From Embiotoca jacksoni (Eukaryota > Chordata > Actinopteri > Embiotocidae), in NCBI GenBank assembly GCA_022577435.1, contig JAKOON010000013.1, positions 3,650,001 to 3,714,000 on the forward strand: DNA of 64,000 nt, read 5' to 3'. Position 1 is the first letter of the stretch; every line of letters starts with the position of its first letter. A model generated the notes under the pieces. It saw nothing but the letters and a program-made list of their open reading frames with translations, did not search any database and was not told the DNA's origin. Of the stretch, positions 21,008-34,780 are shown piece by piece. Made by a program: the position numbers and the translations under genes.

Positions 21008-24000
21008 CCTTTAAACATTTGATTAAACTGAAGCAGACCCAGTTGACTGGTTAGCTGCACAGTTGTGTGTAGTTGTGTGAGAGTGTTGTGAGGAGATGGC
21101 TGTGGCTGTGTGCGACAGAGATGTAGGAAGAGTGTGAGATAACAATAATTGTTCAGTCCTATTGTTCTGTCTCCGTTTCACTGTTTGAACTTAATTTCTG
21201 CTTTGGATAGAAATTGTCTTCATGAGTATATTCATAGGAAATAAGACACGTATGTAATCCATTGTTTCTGTTTTTATAGTTAATTAAATCTCTTTGATAT
21301 CATCCTTTTCAGGACACTTATTTACCAGTTCACTTTTCCACATCTGCATCACAGCTGTATCATGCAAACACATCATTTCTTGCTTCTTGACATCGGAATT
21401 GGTCAAGTGGCAAAACACAGGCTTTTATTTTGAAGCAAACACAGGAAATGCATTTGTCCATGTGCATACATCTCCAACACAAATAATGTTCGACTCTCTG
21501 TCAACAGCACAAACATGTGTTAAAGTTCACCAGTCTTGAACTCGATGCAAAAAAAGTGATCAGCTTTACTGCACCCTAAAAAAAACCCGACATTTCCACT
21601 GGAATTAGTTGAAAAAAATACTTCATCTACAACAGTTATGGACGTATGCTGAAGTATTTCTGGGCATTTTTATGAGTGGATGAGTTATAAATATTGCAGA
21701 GCAAAACTGAACAAGGAGCCGCCGCGGTGAACTTGTTAGATGAGGAGCTGTGGGTGGAGACAGATCTGTTGATAAAATAAATTACAACTAAACAACGCAA
21801 CCAACAAATAAAGAAGAATAAAATGCACATTTACTTTAATAAAGTCAAAATATGAAAGCCAAGCAAAACAAAATAAATGCACATACACTCAGTCAAGCAC
21901 ACATCCTGTTGGAAAGCGAGAAGGAGACTGAGAGTGCAGAGAGAGGGGGAGTGTGAGAGCGGAGATGGGGGATATTTGTGAGCCAGTGTTGAACACTTGC
22001 TAAATGTCAGCTCCATCCAATTGTGCATGAGGCTGTTTATAAGGAGACCAAAGGCTAAAGATGACAACCTTCGCTTCCCAGCACAAATCAATGTAAATAT
22101 CTCTCTCTCTCTCTCTGTGTGTGTGTGTTTCTTCTCCTCTCACACAACAGTTGAGGACACAATAAAGCTTCCTACAGCATGCTACTTGATTTATAAACCC
22201 AACTTTTGTCAATTGATTTGAGGCCTTTATGTCCTCAGTCTGTTTCTGTTTAAAGGCAAATATAGTCATTAGAAAGTTGTCTTGTATAATCCTGCTTATG
22301 TCCGTGCAGGTGTTTTCTGTTACTCGCCATAAGTGCTGCTGATGTATATCAGCTGTTCAGTCTAATTGAGTTTCTGAGGATTTATAGCTGGAGCTGGAAA
22401 TTGTGTTCAAAGCTGAGCTGCATGGTGCTCTGACACGGCCGGTTTACAGGTCCATTTGGACAAACGACAAACACATTTTTTAACTTGCCTTTTATGACTT
22501 CATCTGAAATGGTTTTATGATATCTGTTTCTTTAAGTTACTCTGCAAGCAGTTTAGTTTCAGCTCGCTACAAAGAAATAGTCCCCATGATAACTACGGAC
22601 GGGGAATGTTAGCAGCCTGGTCACAACTACAGTGCTAATATTTTGTAACTAAATCAACTAATTTCAGTGGAATTTCAGTGCTTTTGGGTGCATAATTCAC
22701 TTTGTTTGCATTGTGTCCAAGAGTGGTGAACTTTAACACGTTTGCGCTGCTGACTGAGTCCCAAACGGAGGAGGCTATTGTAGCCTATTAGCCATCCAGT
22801 TCTGGAGAATAATCTGCTCTGCAGAGGAGGAATAGTTTGCACTCATCTTTATGGTACAACTAGTCTTTTGAGCAAACTGTGTTCGTTCATTGTTGTGTGG
22901 TCAACCAAGCTAACAAGCTAGTTAAAGAGCTTTATTCTCCTCTTCAAGAAGCCTCTATGGAGTGAAATGATGCACAGTCCTGAGAACAACATGTCAGGGG
23001 CAGAAATGGCGCATTAGAGAGAAAAAGAAAGAGGTTGAGAGAGCTTTGGTGACTGAGCAGCTCTGTTATGTGTTCACAGTTAGTTTGCCAGATACAGTTC
23101 ACGAAGCTGTGTGAACAGTCATCAAGAGTCTCACCCCAGAAATTCTGCAAGATACAGATGAGCCTCGCTGTTCCACTACCTAATGTGACCGGGTCTCATC
23201 GGAGACGTCTCTGTAAAGACACATCGCTGGTGAATTTTCAGATGTCTGTGCTGTGAGCAACATCAATGAAATCCATATTCACTTTCAGTCGTTTGGGGTG
23301 GAAGAGGAAATCCTCTGCATGGCTAGATACAGATAATGAGGAAAAATAAGTTTCATTTTCTCTTTGTTTGACTTTACATAACTTGGATAAACTTTTAAAC
23401 TAATAATCCCATTCAAATCCAATTTTTGATACTGTTGAACCATTAAATTTGTTTACAGTGATACTTACCTTCCTGCGCAGTTGGCTTTGCCAGTCATTCC
23501 CATGCTGGATTCAGATGGCATGCATATGCACAAGGCATTCACAGGAAAGAACCTAGGCACGGTCTGGATGAAGTTCGGAAGACGAGAGCTGGTGCACGCA
23601 CGCACTGCACACACTGTAACATCATGTGGTCGAGTGGAGCAGCAGGGTTTTTTTTTTTTTTTTTAGGTAAAAAGTAAAGCCAGAGCTATTTGTAAGAATC
23701 AAAAATCCTTAAATTGCCATCACAGTCAAACAAACTGCTTGAAGGGTACTGCCTGCCCTGAATATTCAATAAATGGGTCAGTTCAGTAACACCAGCAATG
23801 ACAGGAGTCGCTAAATCAACCATAACTGAAATCTTAAGGATGATTAACGTTTAAGCTGCGAGCCTTGTAGGTGACATTTTGAGTCTGTTCAGAGATAATA
23901 ACATGGTGTGAGAATTATTGAACTGTTTTGCTCTGAAGCCTAAACGACACAAATGCTAGGAGAGAAAAAGAGATACGGTCTTAAGAAAATGTGAAGGAAG

Positions 24001-24742
24001 CCGTAAAACAACGGAGCAGCAGAGGATGGAGCGGTCAGCGACAGCGAAAGGAAAATGGCTCCATCCTCTTTTTGCGAGGCCTGCTGCCAGTTTCCGACTG
24101 TGGGAAAGAAGTTAAAAACACATTTGGTGGTACGAATCAAGTGTTTATTTTCCCGATACACAATAGCAATGTATCATTTCAAAGAATATTTCCCGAAAAA
24201 GGCCTTTCTGCCGCAAAAGATCAGAGCGAGCCGACAAAATATTCCCTCTGATTTTCTAAGCCTAGCATTAAATAAAACTAAACCTGGAACCATGACAGTC
24301 AGGATCATTTAACCAAAACCAATAAAGACCCCCTTGACCACCATAGCTGCGTAACCAAGTCACAGCTTGAGCAGCAACAGAAAGGCATAGCTGTGGAAAC
24401 TGGGCTAATATATGCCGATAATTTGTTTGTTTGGGCTCGGTTCTGGTTTTTGAAGAGGAGTTACTGTTCCTGGCACTCGACTGCAGAAGTAAAACCCTCC
24501 ATTGTCAGGCGCTCTTTGGAAAATTAAGGCTTCTCTTATGGTGCAATTTTCTCGAGAGAATTTATTCAGCCACTCTTAACAGCTACTTCAGCCTTCATAT
24601 CTGATGCAGTAAGGCCGTCGCTGACCTCTGCGTCCCGAGATGTCGGAGAAAGCAGATATTGCGCTTGGGGACACACATATCATCTTTATGCTCAACCATG
24701 TATGAATACGGAAAATATAATGCTTCATACATATACTGAACT

Positions 24743-24744
<2 letters not shown>
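21008..24744. other. intronic sequence, no gene recognised
   Basis: No coding similarity. A short (CT)n(GT)n lies at 22099-22129 and a poly(T) at 23647-23664. The stretch 22540-23255 is less AT-rich and could be an old repeat, but I cannot name it. Confidence 0.55.

Positions 24745-24809
<65 letters not shown>
24745..24809. repeat. (AC)n microsatellite
   Basis: About 32 units, paired with a second (AC)n 86 bp downstream. Confidence 0.97.
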
Positions 24810-24810
<1 letters not shown>

Positions 24811-24893
24811 GCTGACACAAGAAGAACCCTGGTCCGAAATGAGCTCATATTTAGCTCCAAACCAAAATAGATTTTCCATATTTGCAGAACCAG

Positions 24894-24894
<1 letters not shown>

Positions 24895-24945
<51 letters not shown>
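24895..24945. repeat. (AC)n microsatellite
   Basis: About 25 units. The long minus-strand open frame (24595-25416) that crosses both tracts is a repeat artefact. Confidence 0.97.
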
Positions 24946-24947
<2 letters not shown>

Positions 24948-27900
24948 CAACACAAAGACATGCAAACCGTGACGGAGTGTGCAGCTTCTCCACCGCGTCA
25001 AGCCAAGTGACAAATGTCTTCTTCCCCCCTCCGTCTCCTGACCTTGTTAAGTAAAGAAAGGAGGAGGGGAGGAGGGGAGGAGTGGAAGACGACATGTTTC
25101 GGAGAGGCCGCGTGTATAAATTACGACCGGGGTCTTCTGAGGTAAATGGTGCGTCGAGAGTAGACGCGGCCACATTAAAGATATTGGGACAGACACTAAA
25201 CACAAGAACTGCCTCAGACCTGGCTCGGCTCCAGCCAGCGGAGATATATACACCGTCCAAGCCATCATCCCCAGACTCTAAACCCACGCGTTCACTGTTC
25301 CATAAAGTCAGCAGGAGCCACCTCAGACTGTGTAGAGCATTCGTTGCCGTCACCTTCTTCTCTGTGCCTTTGATCGCATCACCTATCATTCCTCTCCGAG
25401 ATCGTTCTCTGCTCAACTTACCTCACTTCTCCTTCTCTACATTTCGTGTTCATTCAGGTGAGCCAAGAGCATTAGAGATTACTTTCTAATCAACTCTGAT
25501 TTCATTATCCTCTGAAAACCCACACAGATGGAGAAGTTTGATGTGAACCACAGTTTGTGTGTCATTAATAATCAGCTCCAAAATGGAGCCATCCACTCAT
25601 ATCTTAAGCATTTTATAGTAGAGGATGAGTTCTGGTTTTCAGAACTTACTTTAACAAATTCAGCACTTTAATAGAAAACATTTTAGAAAGCGTTGGTTGC
25701 TTCTGACTTTATGTTTCGGATTTAACTCTCCTTGTAGTAACTGTAATTCCCCACTCTTTTCCAGAGATCATTTCAAACCAAACTATTTTCTTTCTTAACC
25801 AAGTCAGTTTTGTGCCCAAACCTAACCAGTAGCACAACTTTAGGAAAACTAACAAACAACCTATATGGTGTACAAGTGTGTGTGTACGAATATATATATC
25901 CTATAATATATTGTATTATATATCCTATAATGTAGGTGCAACACAGACATTTACACAACATGGAATACACTAGAGATATTTAAGTTAGTTAGTCTAACAG
26001 GACTAGTTTGGATACAGCTACGTACAGGATTCTGACGGTGTCCGGGTCAGGGTGGAGGATCGATCTGATCTGATGAACAAAGGAAAATAGAAAGTCCACT
26101 TTGTGGGATTGTCACATCTTCCAGTTTGTGGTGGAGCAACACAAAGTTCACATAATTCACACTGACAACACGCAATCTGCATTTCAGAGTTCATGCTCAT
26201 TTTATTTATGAGAGGTCGGTGGAAAAATATGGAAGAGGATGGAAGTTTTTAACCATAACCGTAACCACAACAGTGACACAGATGTTCCCCCCATGCAATG
26301 ACAAGGCTCAACGCAGCCTTTAGACAAACTGTGGATGTGTGTGTGTTTTGTGACACAGTGGGAGGTAGCGTGTGTGTGTGTGTCTTTTTTTTATTTTTTA
26401 TTTTTTATAGGTTTCTCAGTTTCCTCGTGCCACAAAGGCTGAAGAGCAGAACAATGACAAAAGTGTTGGGAAGCATTAACAGAAATAAGAAAAACATTTT
26501 TATTCCATCGATCTTGAAATAATTGCTGAAAAACAGCATCCGCTGGCCAAGAAATGTCCTTTTAACTCTGCGTCTCTGGCAGCCACCGTGTGTGTGTGTG
26601 ACTGAGTCAGTTTCTATGTGCGTGTGAAGTTGTAATGCTTTTTCCACTATGAATCACTTTTATTATTCATAATTAAGAAAAGCAGTGAGCCTAATACTAC
26701 AAAGCAAAACAGAAACACCCCCGTTCAGGAATACAGCTGGCCAGTAATCCTGTTCTTTAATTAGAAGTAGATGAGTGGAGGAGATCAAAACATCCATATC
26801 AATGAGAGGAGGCTGGGAGGGGAAATTGTGTGTTTTAGGTGATTTGTAGCAATTTTTAATTTTTTTTTTTTTTTTTAATTTTTTTTTAATTTTTTTTTTT
26901 AATTTTTTTTTTATTAACTTCCACATTTGAAAGAGGAACCATTAACTGCAACACTTCCACGTCAAAACCTGAAAGCTAAAAATATGTACAACTAATGTCC
27001 AGGTTTTTATCAACGTAATAGGGACATTTCTACATTGAACATACCTACAAATTGCCGCCATCAATTTATATATCTATTTTTTCTTCCTATATCTATCATA
27101 TCTGCTCAGTTAAGTACAAAGTCATTATGCTCAGACAACTTATACCCCTTGGTTGAGGTTAAGGGCAGATTGCGTTGACTTTTGCGGGGTGTGAATCGTG
27201 GTCTCCGGTGTCAAAATCCGGTGCTTAATATGTTCAAAATTAACATTTTGGATTAAAAAAAAGCCAATATAAACAGTGGGCACAACACAGGCAGAAATTA
27301 TATTCCTGAAGAAATGTATCTTAATTTCAACATTAAAATTTTAATTTTTAAAGTATACCAACTTATTTTGTTGGAGTTAGTGTTATAATATGGTAATATC
27401 AGTGTTTATTAATGATATCTAATAACCAATAAATGCAAAAAACTTGAATGGATTTGGAATAAAATCCTCAAATGCATGAAAACTAAAAACATCTTCCCGT
27501 GTAGCACATCATTTTACCTGCTTCACATCTATTTGAAACAGTTTTTTGAAGAATATTTTATTCATATTTTGATCAAATTATGTAAATGATTAATTATAGA
27601 CGAACATATTTTCTCCCCAAATTTTATCTGACAAATTTTTTTCTACATGCAGGTACAGGAGGCAAAAACAAGGTGAGGTTTATATTGCCAGCAATCATCA
27701 CCCCTATAATAGGCTGTCTGTGCTCCACTCTGTCTTCATGCACTATTAATCACAACGGTGGTGAGAGGTCCTTCATCATGATTGCTCTGGTGGCTAATTA
27801 TCCCGGTCATGCAGAGCTCACTGGTCTCCTCAGACACTGAACTGAAGGCTTACTGTAAATGGCTCTCAGGTGCCTCATCTTTTCCTCCTCTTACCTCTAT

Positions 27901-30900
27901 TTCTCTCAACCCCCCCGACTGGAAGCACCCCGTCTCCGTGCCCTGGTCGTGTCCATGGAGATGCCCAGCTCTTTAAAAAAAAAAAAAAAAAACACAGACC
28001 CTCCTTCTGATTCAAAAGAGGGGTGGGGGGACTCGATTGATTACCACTTGGCCTGCTGGGTGAGATCTATGTTTGCGTGCTTCACAACAAAGCAAACAAA
28101 CAGTAGATCGATGCTCACCGGTAAAGAAACGAGGGCCATGTGTGTTCCTTTAGTTTTATTCAGGAAGTTAGCTTCCAGTGACCAACACTTTCACAATGCA
28201 CCAAACCTCAGCGTATGTGATGTAATACATGGTCCCGTGCTACTGTTCAGTGATTAATGAAGTAAAAAAATAAAATAAAAAAAACTTCATGAAGAAAGTT
28301 TTTCTAAAACCTGCTTTATATTTAATAATTAAAACTTTAACAAAGATTTGAGAACATTTTTAAAACCAGCCTCCTCTGATGGTTTGTCGTTAATATTTCC
28401 AGCTCAGAGCATTGGTTTAAACTGTCAATCAGCATTAAAAATGTATAGCATCCTGAAAGCGTCAAATCAGAAAGTCTAACAAGCTAGCAGTGCTGATGAC
28501 ACCAGCAAATCCATCTTTTTTTTTTTTATTTTTTATTTTTTTCTTTCTTCTCCCGTTCACCACATTTATGCCTGATGAGCCAATAAGGGCAGCCACCAGT
28601 TCAGAGCTGCTGTCGAGTTAATAAAAACAATTAGATATGAAATCGCTGCTGAGAGCAGATGATTTCTTACTGGAAATGTGCTGATCTGTGCTTCTAGCTG
28701 AGCCGGCCGAGCCAAACAACCACAGGCTGTGAAGAGCCTGATTGATGGAAGTCAAAAGCAATTCTGTGGCGTTGTTCAGCGAGCGGCAGGCGATTTTAAC
28801 AGGGGAGCAGGAAACACTTTGCATTAAACAGATTATACTTCAATTAACTGTAAGTTTCATTTTTTAGGTTATACCTTTTTTTTTTATATACTATCTCAAC
28901 ATTTAGGTTAAGATACTATATCATCTGTTGTCAGAAATCACACATGTTTCAAATGGTGGTGTCAAGGGATTTCTTCATGACCGCCAACATGATATTCTTT
29001 TGGGACTCCACTGAGACCTCTTGGCATTTATTTTGCTATATTTGGAATTATACCTATTTGCTCTCATATGGCTAGTCTAGTGGTTGCCAAGCAACTTCAC
29101 AAGGATGACCAGACTCTACCTGCACCTGGCCAAGAAACAGTCTAGGTCATAGCCTTCCATACAATAATGTTTACACTTCTGCTTTTGCACAGATTAAACA
29201 AAACCTCTGCTGGCGATAGCATCTTTCCTAAACTATCAGTCTTATTCATATACCATTAATTAAATTTGTATTTTGTCTCTGGAAGGTTTTGACAAAAACC
29301 TTTTTTTTTAAGGGTTTGTAATTTCCAAATAGTTTGGGACAGGTTTCCTGCTAAGCACTGCTCAAATTTCCAAGTAGTATCAGTTAATGGCTTGAAAAAC
29401 CCAGAGAGTATTTTTTTTTTGTTCAGTGCACAGTCTGAACAAGCAATAATGTTTAGTGATCAAGAGCATAATTCAAAAGTTTCCAGTAAAAACTAACTAA
29501 TGAGTGAATATTAGATTACGTTTAAATTTAGCTTTAATATTAGGATCACAATTCCTGCTAAATTCTACAATTATCCTGAGAACGTAAAAATTTTACGACT
29601 TGTCAAATCAAGTTGAAAGACGTCACTGTTCATTTGATTTTTTTCTTCCATCACTGCACCCCATGTTGTACAGTGCCATACTCATTTTCTCAAGACATCT
29701 TTGACCAATAAGTGGGAAAATTCTCCTTCTTTGTCTTCTTCATTTCCCCTTTTGTCTTTGTCTCTGTCATCCTCCTCTTCTGTTAATAAATTATGAGCAT
29801 GACACAGTTCAGGACCGGCTAACCTGCACATCTTTCCTCATCTATTCAATGTATGTTAATTTAAAACATCTTTAATTTTACAGCGTACAGTCTTTTATAG
29901 TGGACTTTTACTGGATGAAAATGAGGAGGCAGCTTTACCACCTACATGCTGCAGCTCTGTGCTGTTTATGTCCATGGAGTTTGTCCGAACATGAATCCCG
30001 GTAGGATCGGAGAGGGGATGTAGCCTGTAGGAGTGAATAGATTTTAGTGTGACCCCTGCTGCTCCCTCACAGCTCTGACCTGACTGTATACAGTATACCA
30101 TAATGACCCGGCTCCTTTGTTAATCAAAACATTGTCGAAATCCTGTAGTGTGATGCAACGGTGTGCACATCCATGTGAGTGTTTCTTGTTGCTCCTTGCA
30201 GAGCATTTTTAATCCTTCTTCCATACATCCAGAGATTCTTTTAAACTTATAAAACACAATTTATCCTCTAGTTTATACTTTTGAAAATAAAAAACAAATA
30301 TATATTTTAAGTTATACGAGGCATGTTACAGGCACACAAAAAAATAAAAAAAATAGAAGCTTAAAATTTCAATATGTGTTTAGACTTATTGCACCTAAAT
30401 GTCCACTGCATGTGTAATTTGGAGTAAGTAAACCATAAATAATGAAGACTATAGGACTCAGTAAAGGAGCCACAATGTCTCATTGAACGCCATAACAATC
30501 CTTAGACGGTGTGTGTAGCTGCAGTAAACAACAAAGTACCATTGTGTCTTATTGGTTGTCATGTTTCTGCTTGTTCCTCCTGTGTATATCGGCTATTGAC
30601 GAGGTCGTATATGGAAAAGTTGTGGGACTAAATCTATAGACCTCTGTGTTACCACAGACAGTATCTGCTTGCTGAACTGCAGTGGAAGAAGTCAAAGAAA
30701 AACAAGAGAGAAAGTTTTGTAGTTAAAGTCGGTCGTTTTCAAAGATAACGATTTAACCTGCGTAGCTGAGACTGCTGAAGCTTCATATTAGCTTCTGATG
30801 AAAGTTGTTTTCACACAAAACAACGTCTTTGATTTTTGTCTCAGACACACAAACAAGGCGTCTCTTTGTTGCTGGTATGGATGAGAGGAACAATTAAAGT

Positions 30901-32560
30901 GACCAGCAGTGCTTTGTTTGGGAGGTGAGAGACATTCAGGGCGAACAGAGGTTACAGAGACATGATTCAAGACTGCAGTTGAAAGCATTTGTCATGAAAT
31001 GGTTTTGAATTAACACATTTAAGGCATGATTACATTTAGGCAACTAAAACGAATTGTTTTATTTTACAGAAGGAGCAGTGATTGTGGTGAAAATGCTCAT
31101 ATGTGTCGTTTCTGGACGGGAAGCTGTTGCACTGACCTATTTTGTCGTGCATTATGTGAACTTGTTGGTGTGACGGTTTGTTTACGAACACTTTAATGAA
31201 CCTGAGGTGTGTGTTTGTGTGTGTGGACTTAAAGGCAGAACAAAGCAGTGAGGTGTGCTGGTCATTTCTCAGTTCACAGCACTGGATGTCTTCCTCTAAG
31301 CCCTCCAGCGGGGGGAAGGTTGTGTTACCTCGACACGTTGCTCTCTGCTCCTTTTTAATACACAATACATGTAAGGTCACCAGAGGAGACACACTGATAG
31401 CTATTAGCAGCACAAACACAGCAAATACAGATCTGAGGGATGTGCAGATAATAGCAGGGCTTACTTTTACATTATATCTGAAGATCTGAGGTTATTTATT
31501 CCTTCTAAGTGATCTGCTTATTGGGTTACACTTCCTGTCCTCCAACACATTCTCTTCTTCTCTGCCCATGCGTCTGCAAGTTCCTCTCTCATGTATTGTC
31601 AATATAGATTATATTTAATTCAGTTTTTCCTCATGGCCCTTTAACCCGTAGAAAGATGCAGAGTGTGGAAAGTAGCGTGAGACAGGCTATTATGAAGGCA
31701 TTAAAAACATCACAATATGTAGTTTATGAATGAAAATATGACTTCAGAATCTCATTTGGTACACAATAAAAGGGGCATTATAGAAACCTTGAATGCGCTT
31801 CTTTGGGTTTGACTTTAAATTGTGAAAAAAGTCTCTAAAAACATCACGAGACAAAAAGAGATACGACAATAAAAATCCCGTTCTCATCCCAATCATATCT
31901 GCAGTGCAAAACATCGGCTGGTTGATATCCAGTTTTTATTAAAGCACTCTTGCCAGTGTAACCCCAACGTGTCTGAGGGTGTATCTGTGATCTTTTTTTT
32001 TATTAAACTTGAGAAGGGGTTGAGAAAGTTACTTATGAGATCATCAGTTAACATTTTGTCTCTGTCTTTGGTGTTCAGCTCTTTATATTTGAGGTTTCTA
32101 GACTGAACATGCCGGTGTGAGGAAGTAGTGGGATGTATAAAATGTGTCCTCAGATTTCTTTTGCTCCTTTGAGCTGCAACTAAAAACTTTTGATGGTTCT
32201 TTATTACTATAATGTTAAATACATAAGCTATGAAAACATATTTTGTCATTTAGAAATATAGAAATCAGAGAAAAGCGGCTAAACCGCTATTCGAAGAAAC
32301 TAGAAACAGCAAACATTTGGAATATTTTGTAAGATACTTCCTAGATCCTAATAAATCATTAGAATATTTTTGTCTTAGCGGCTGCTGATGTAAAAGCTTT
32401 CAAAAACGTAACTTTTTTATGTAAAACATAAGATTTTTTTGTGAATAGATGAGTTTGGATTCTGTGTTTAGGATTAGGTGTTAATCAGGGAAATGATATA
32501 GGTAGTTTATTGACAAAAAATGAGCATAGATGTTGGAAAATCCTCATATAGTCTGATAAT
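24946..32560. other. intronic sequence, no gene recognised
   Basis: Contains a CpG-richer block at about 25080-25260, a T-rich low-complexity run with AATT steps (26857-26913), A17 at 27975-27991, and otherwise AT-rich unique DNA. No coding similarity was recognised on either strand. Confidence 0.55.
26857..26913. repeat. poly(T) / AATT low-complexity run
   Basis: Runs of 9-17 T are separated by AA. This gives spurious lysine-rich minus-strand frames. Confidence 0.95.
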
Positions 32561-32648
32561 TGTGTGTGTGTGCGTGCGTGTGTGCGTGTGTGTGTGCGTG
32601 TGTGCGTGTGTGTGTGTGTGTGCGTGCGTGTGTGCGTGTGTGTGTGCG

Positions 32649-32680
<32 letters not shown>

Positions 32681-32684
32681 CGTG
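32561..32684. repeat. (TG)n with CG interruptions, containing a 50-bp tandem duplication
   Basis: The CG interruptions show that 32561-32610 and 32611-32660 are identical 50-base units (block order TGTGTGTGTG, TGCGTGCGTG, TGTGCGTGTG, TGTGTGCGTG, TGTGCGTGTG). A pure TG tail follows to 32680. Confidence 0.95.
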
Positions 32685-33385
32685 CTCAATGAGTCTGGAC
32701 ACACTCCCGTCAGTCGTTAAATGGACTCCAGACTCATCATCTTCTGCCGAGTTTCTCTCTGACCTTCACAGTCCCTTGTTTAAATGTTAATTACATATTT
32801 CACATCTGCTACACTGCTCTGCCTCGTAGCGTCACCGCCTGCACAGAATTACCCACAATGCTTTCTTGCGTGTTAAAAAGTGGCTTCAAGCTTCCTGGAT
32901 TTGTAATCAGCGGATACTGGCACACAAATGTAGCAGGTTTTTTTTGGGCAAATCAGTCACAAACACACGCAGAGACAATCTCCTTTTCTCAGCGTGTGTG
33001 CTGTAATGACCCAATCTCAGCTGTGAAAATGAAGACTGCATGGATCCTGGTGTGTTTTCTCTTCTCACTGTGGGCATGTTTTTACCTGAGACAGCAAGTT
33101 ATCAGCTGCTGCGAAGCACACGGTAACACAGTCCTTAAAAATATGAAATCTTGAACAGCAGGTCATCCCGGCTGGGGCTGGATGACTTGTGCAAGCAAAA
33201 ATTAATTCTCCCTGTATAAAGATAGGCAAGACTGTTCTCTTAGACAGGGTGATGTCTAGCTTTCAAATTCACGCTGAAATCTGTTGTCTCACAGTCATGT
33301 TGTATGTTTGTTTTGCTGCTCAAAACGAGACCTATAATTTCAGGTGGTCTCAGTCAGGTATTTCCATCCACACCAGCGTCTAATT

Positions 33386-33565
33386 CAACCCAGTATCACG
33401 GCAAAACGTGAGATAGCCACACTTTGGCCTCTCTAGGTAAAAATGTTTAGCAATGACAGGAAAACCTGTAACTGTCACGCCTAGAGAGGCCAAAGCATGG
33501 GTATTTCACGCTTTTCTGTAGTGGACGGCCGTGTCTATGTCACGCTTTGCCGTGATACTAGGTTG
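33386..33565. mobile_element. fold-back MITE-like element, copy C, with exact 7-bp target duplication
   Basis: 180 bp beginning CAACCCAGTATCACGGCAAA and ending CTTTGCCGTGATACTAGGTTG. Both sides are flanked by TCTAATT (33379-33385 and 33566-33572), a target site duplication. An inner inverted repeat (CTTTGGCCTCTCTAGG with CCTAGAGAGGCCAAAG, 16 of 16) extends the fold-back. There is no coding capacity. This defines the family ends as CAACC...GGTTG. The duplication length fits a DNA transposon, but I do not assign a superfamily. Confidence 0.88.
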
Positions 33566-34639
33566 TCTAATTGCATCCACACCAGCCTAAACACACCGCA
33601 GCAAATAAGTATTCAGTTTGTTTGAATTGAGTCAAACAGGTTACATATGAAAACCCCTGTGTTTCTGCTTGCTAGGCAGTTTGTTAAACACTAATAAATT
33701 ACATTTGCAACAAACTTTAGCCTGAAACTTCCTCATAACTTTTAATTGGATAACTGTAGTACAAAATATATAATTTTCCCAGCTTGACATCGTGCCGGAT
33801 TCACCTGCACTTTGTAATAATCATGAACTACTGACAATGCCTCCTTGTGCCTGCAAGAACAAGTTCAGCCACACCCTTCAAACCCTCTGTATCTACTTTT
33901 ACTCTAAAATTGAACATGTTGATGCTTACACGATCTTGTTCTGTGGTTTTATTTAATTGCTCTTTAATCATAGTCCAGTGACTCAGCATTAAATATATTC
34001 AACATCATTTACTCACGGTATGCAGCAGAGATTTATAACCTACTTCCACACTATCCTTTCCAGTCATTTGTGTCACTGAATTTAGTGTCTTAATATGCAG
34101 TTTATCTGCCTGAGATTACAGCTGACCAGTACTGGCTGTGCTTCTACAAATGTCAGCGCAGCCTGCGCTCTGTCACCGTGACAGCCTGTGTTTGAGGTGA
34201 GCAACTGACGGCTGGTCGTCGGGTGTTTGTGGTAAAAAGCTGCAGTTACAGAACTTCCTACACTAAAAACAAAGAAGACGGAGGAACCGCTAATGCTGTG
34301 GGTTGTTATCAGTTTGTTGAAAGAGTTATCCAGACATGATCACAGCAGCAAATTGACAGTCAGTATTATGAAACATTTTGGTTTCGTGGGCAGCTATTAG
34401 ATCAGAAAAAGAGCAGTGGAATGTGGTGCTGGAAATATGCTTTTAAGCAACGATTAAATGAGGAAGCCATGCTGCTTGTGCAAAGTGATGCCAGGCTTTC
34501 TCCTGTTGGAGAGTGACCTCTTTGGTACCAGAGGCCAATAAGAAAAGCCTATTCTGTAAACTTTGAACCATTAGATGCACATGAGGTATAATTTAAGCTG
34601 TTGTGATAAGAAATGCTTGTGAAGAGTATCAATTTGTTA

Positions 34640-34780
34640 TTGTTCACATAAAATTTAATTTACTCAGCTGGTTTGGGTGAAGCTCAGCTATGTTAATAAA
34701 TGTTACTAAACATGAGTAGCTCTCGGACACTTTCATTTTGTCTAAGTAGCTCTCGGAGGAAAAAAGGTTGGAGACCCCTG
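34640..34780. mobile_element. hAT-type transposon end fragment
   Basis: AAAAAGGTTGGAGACCCCTG at 34761-34780 is the inverted form of the hAT/Charlie-type terminal repeat CAGGGGTCTCCAACCTTTT. It is preceded by AGTAGCTCTCGG repeated twice (34714 and 34746), as in fish hAT-derived repeats. The matching opposite end was not found, so this is probably a fragment; its left limit is uncertain. Confidence 0.5.

Noticed and set aside
24595..25416. Long minus-strand open frame of 273 codons
   Set aside because: It crosses two (AC)n tracts that read as Cys-Val repeats, starts at a poor site and shows no family resemblance.
27653..27672. 20-nt microexon between a T-rich acceptor (CTACATGCAG) and GTGAGG
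   Set aside because: Length is not a multiple of three, and no KCNQ5 microexon is known at this place; likely chance.
31893..32249. 118-codon minus-strand frame as a LINE fragment
   Set aside because: No reverse transcriptase or endonuclease motif could be pointed to.
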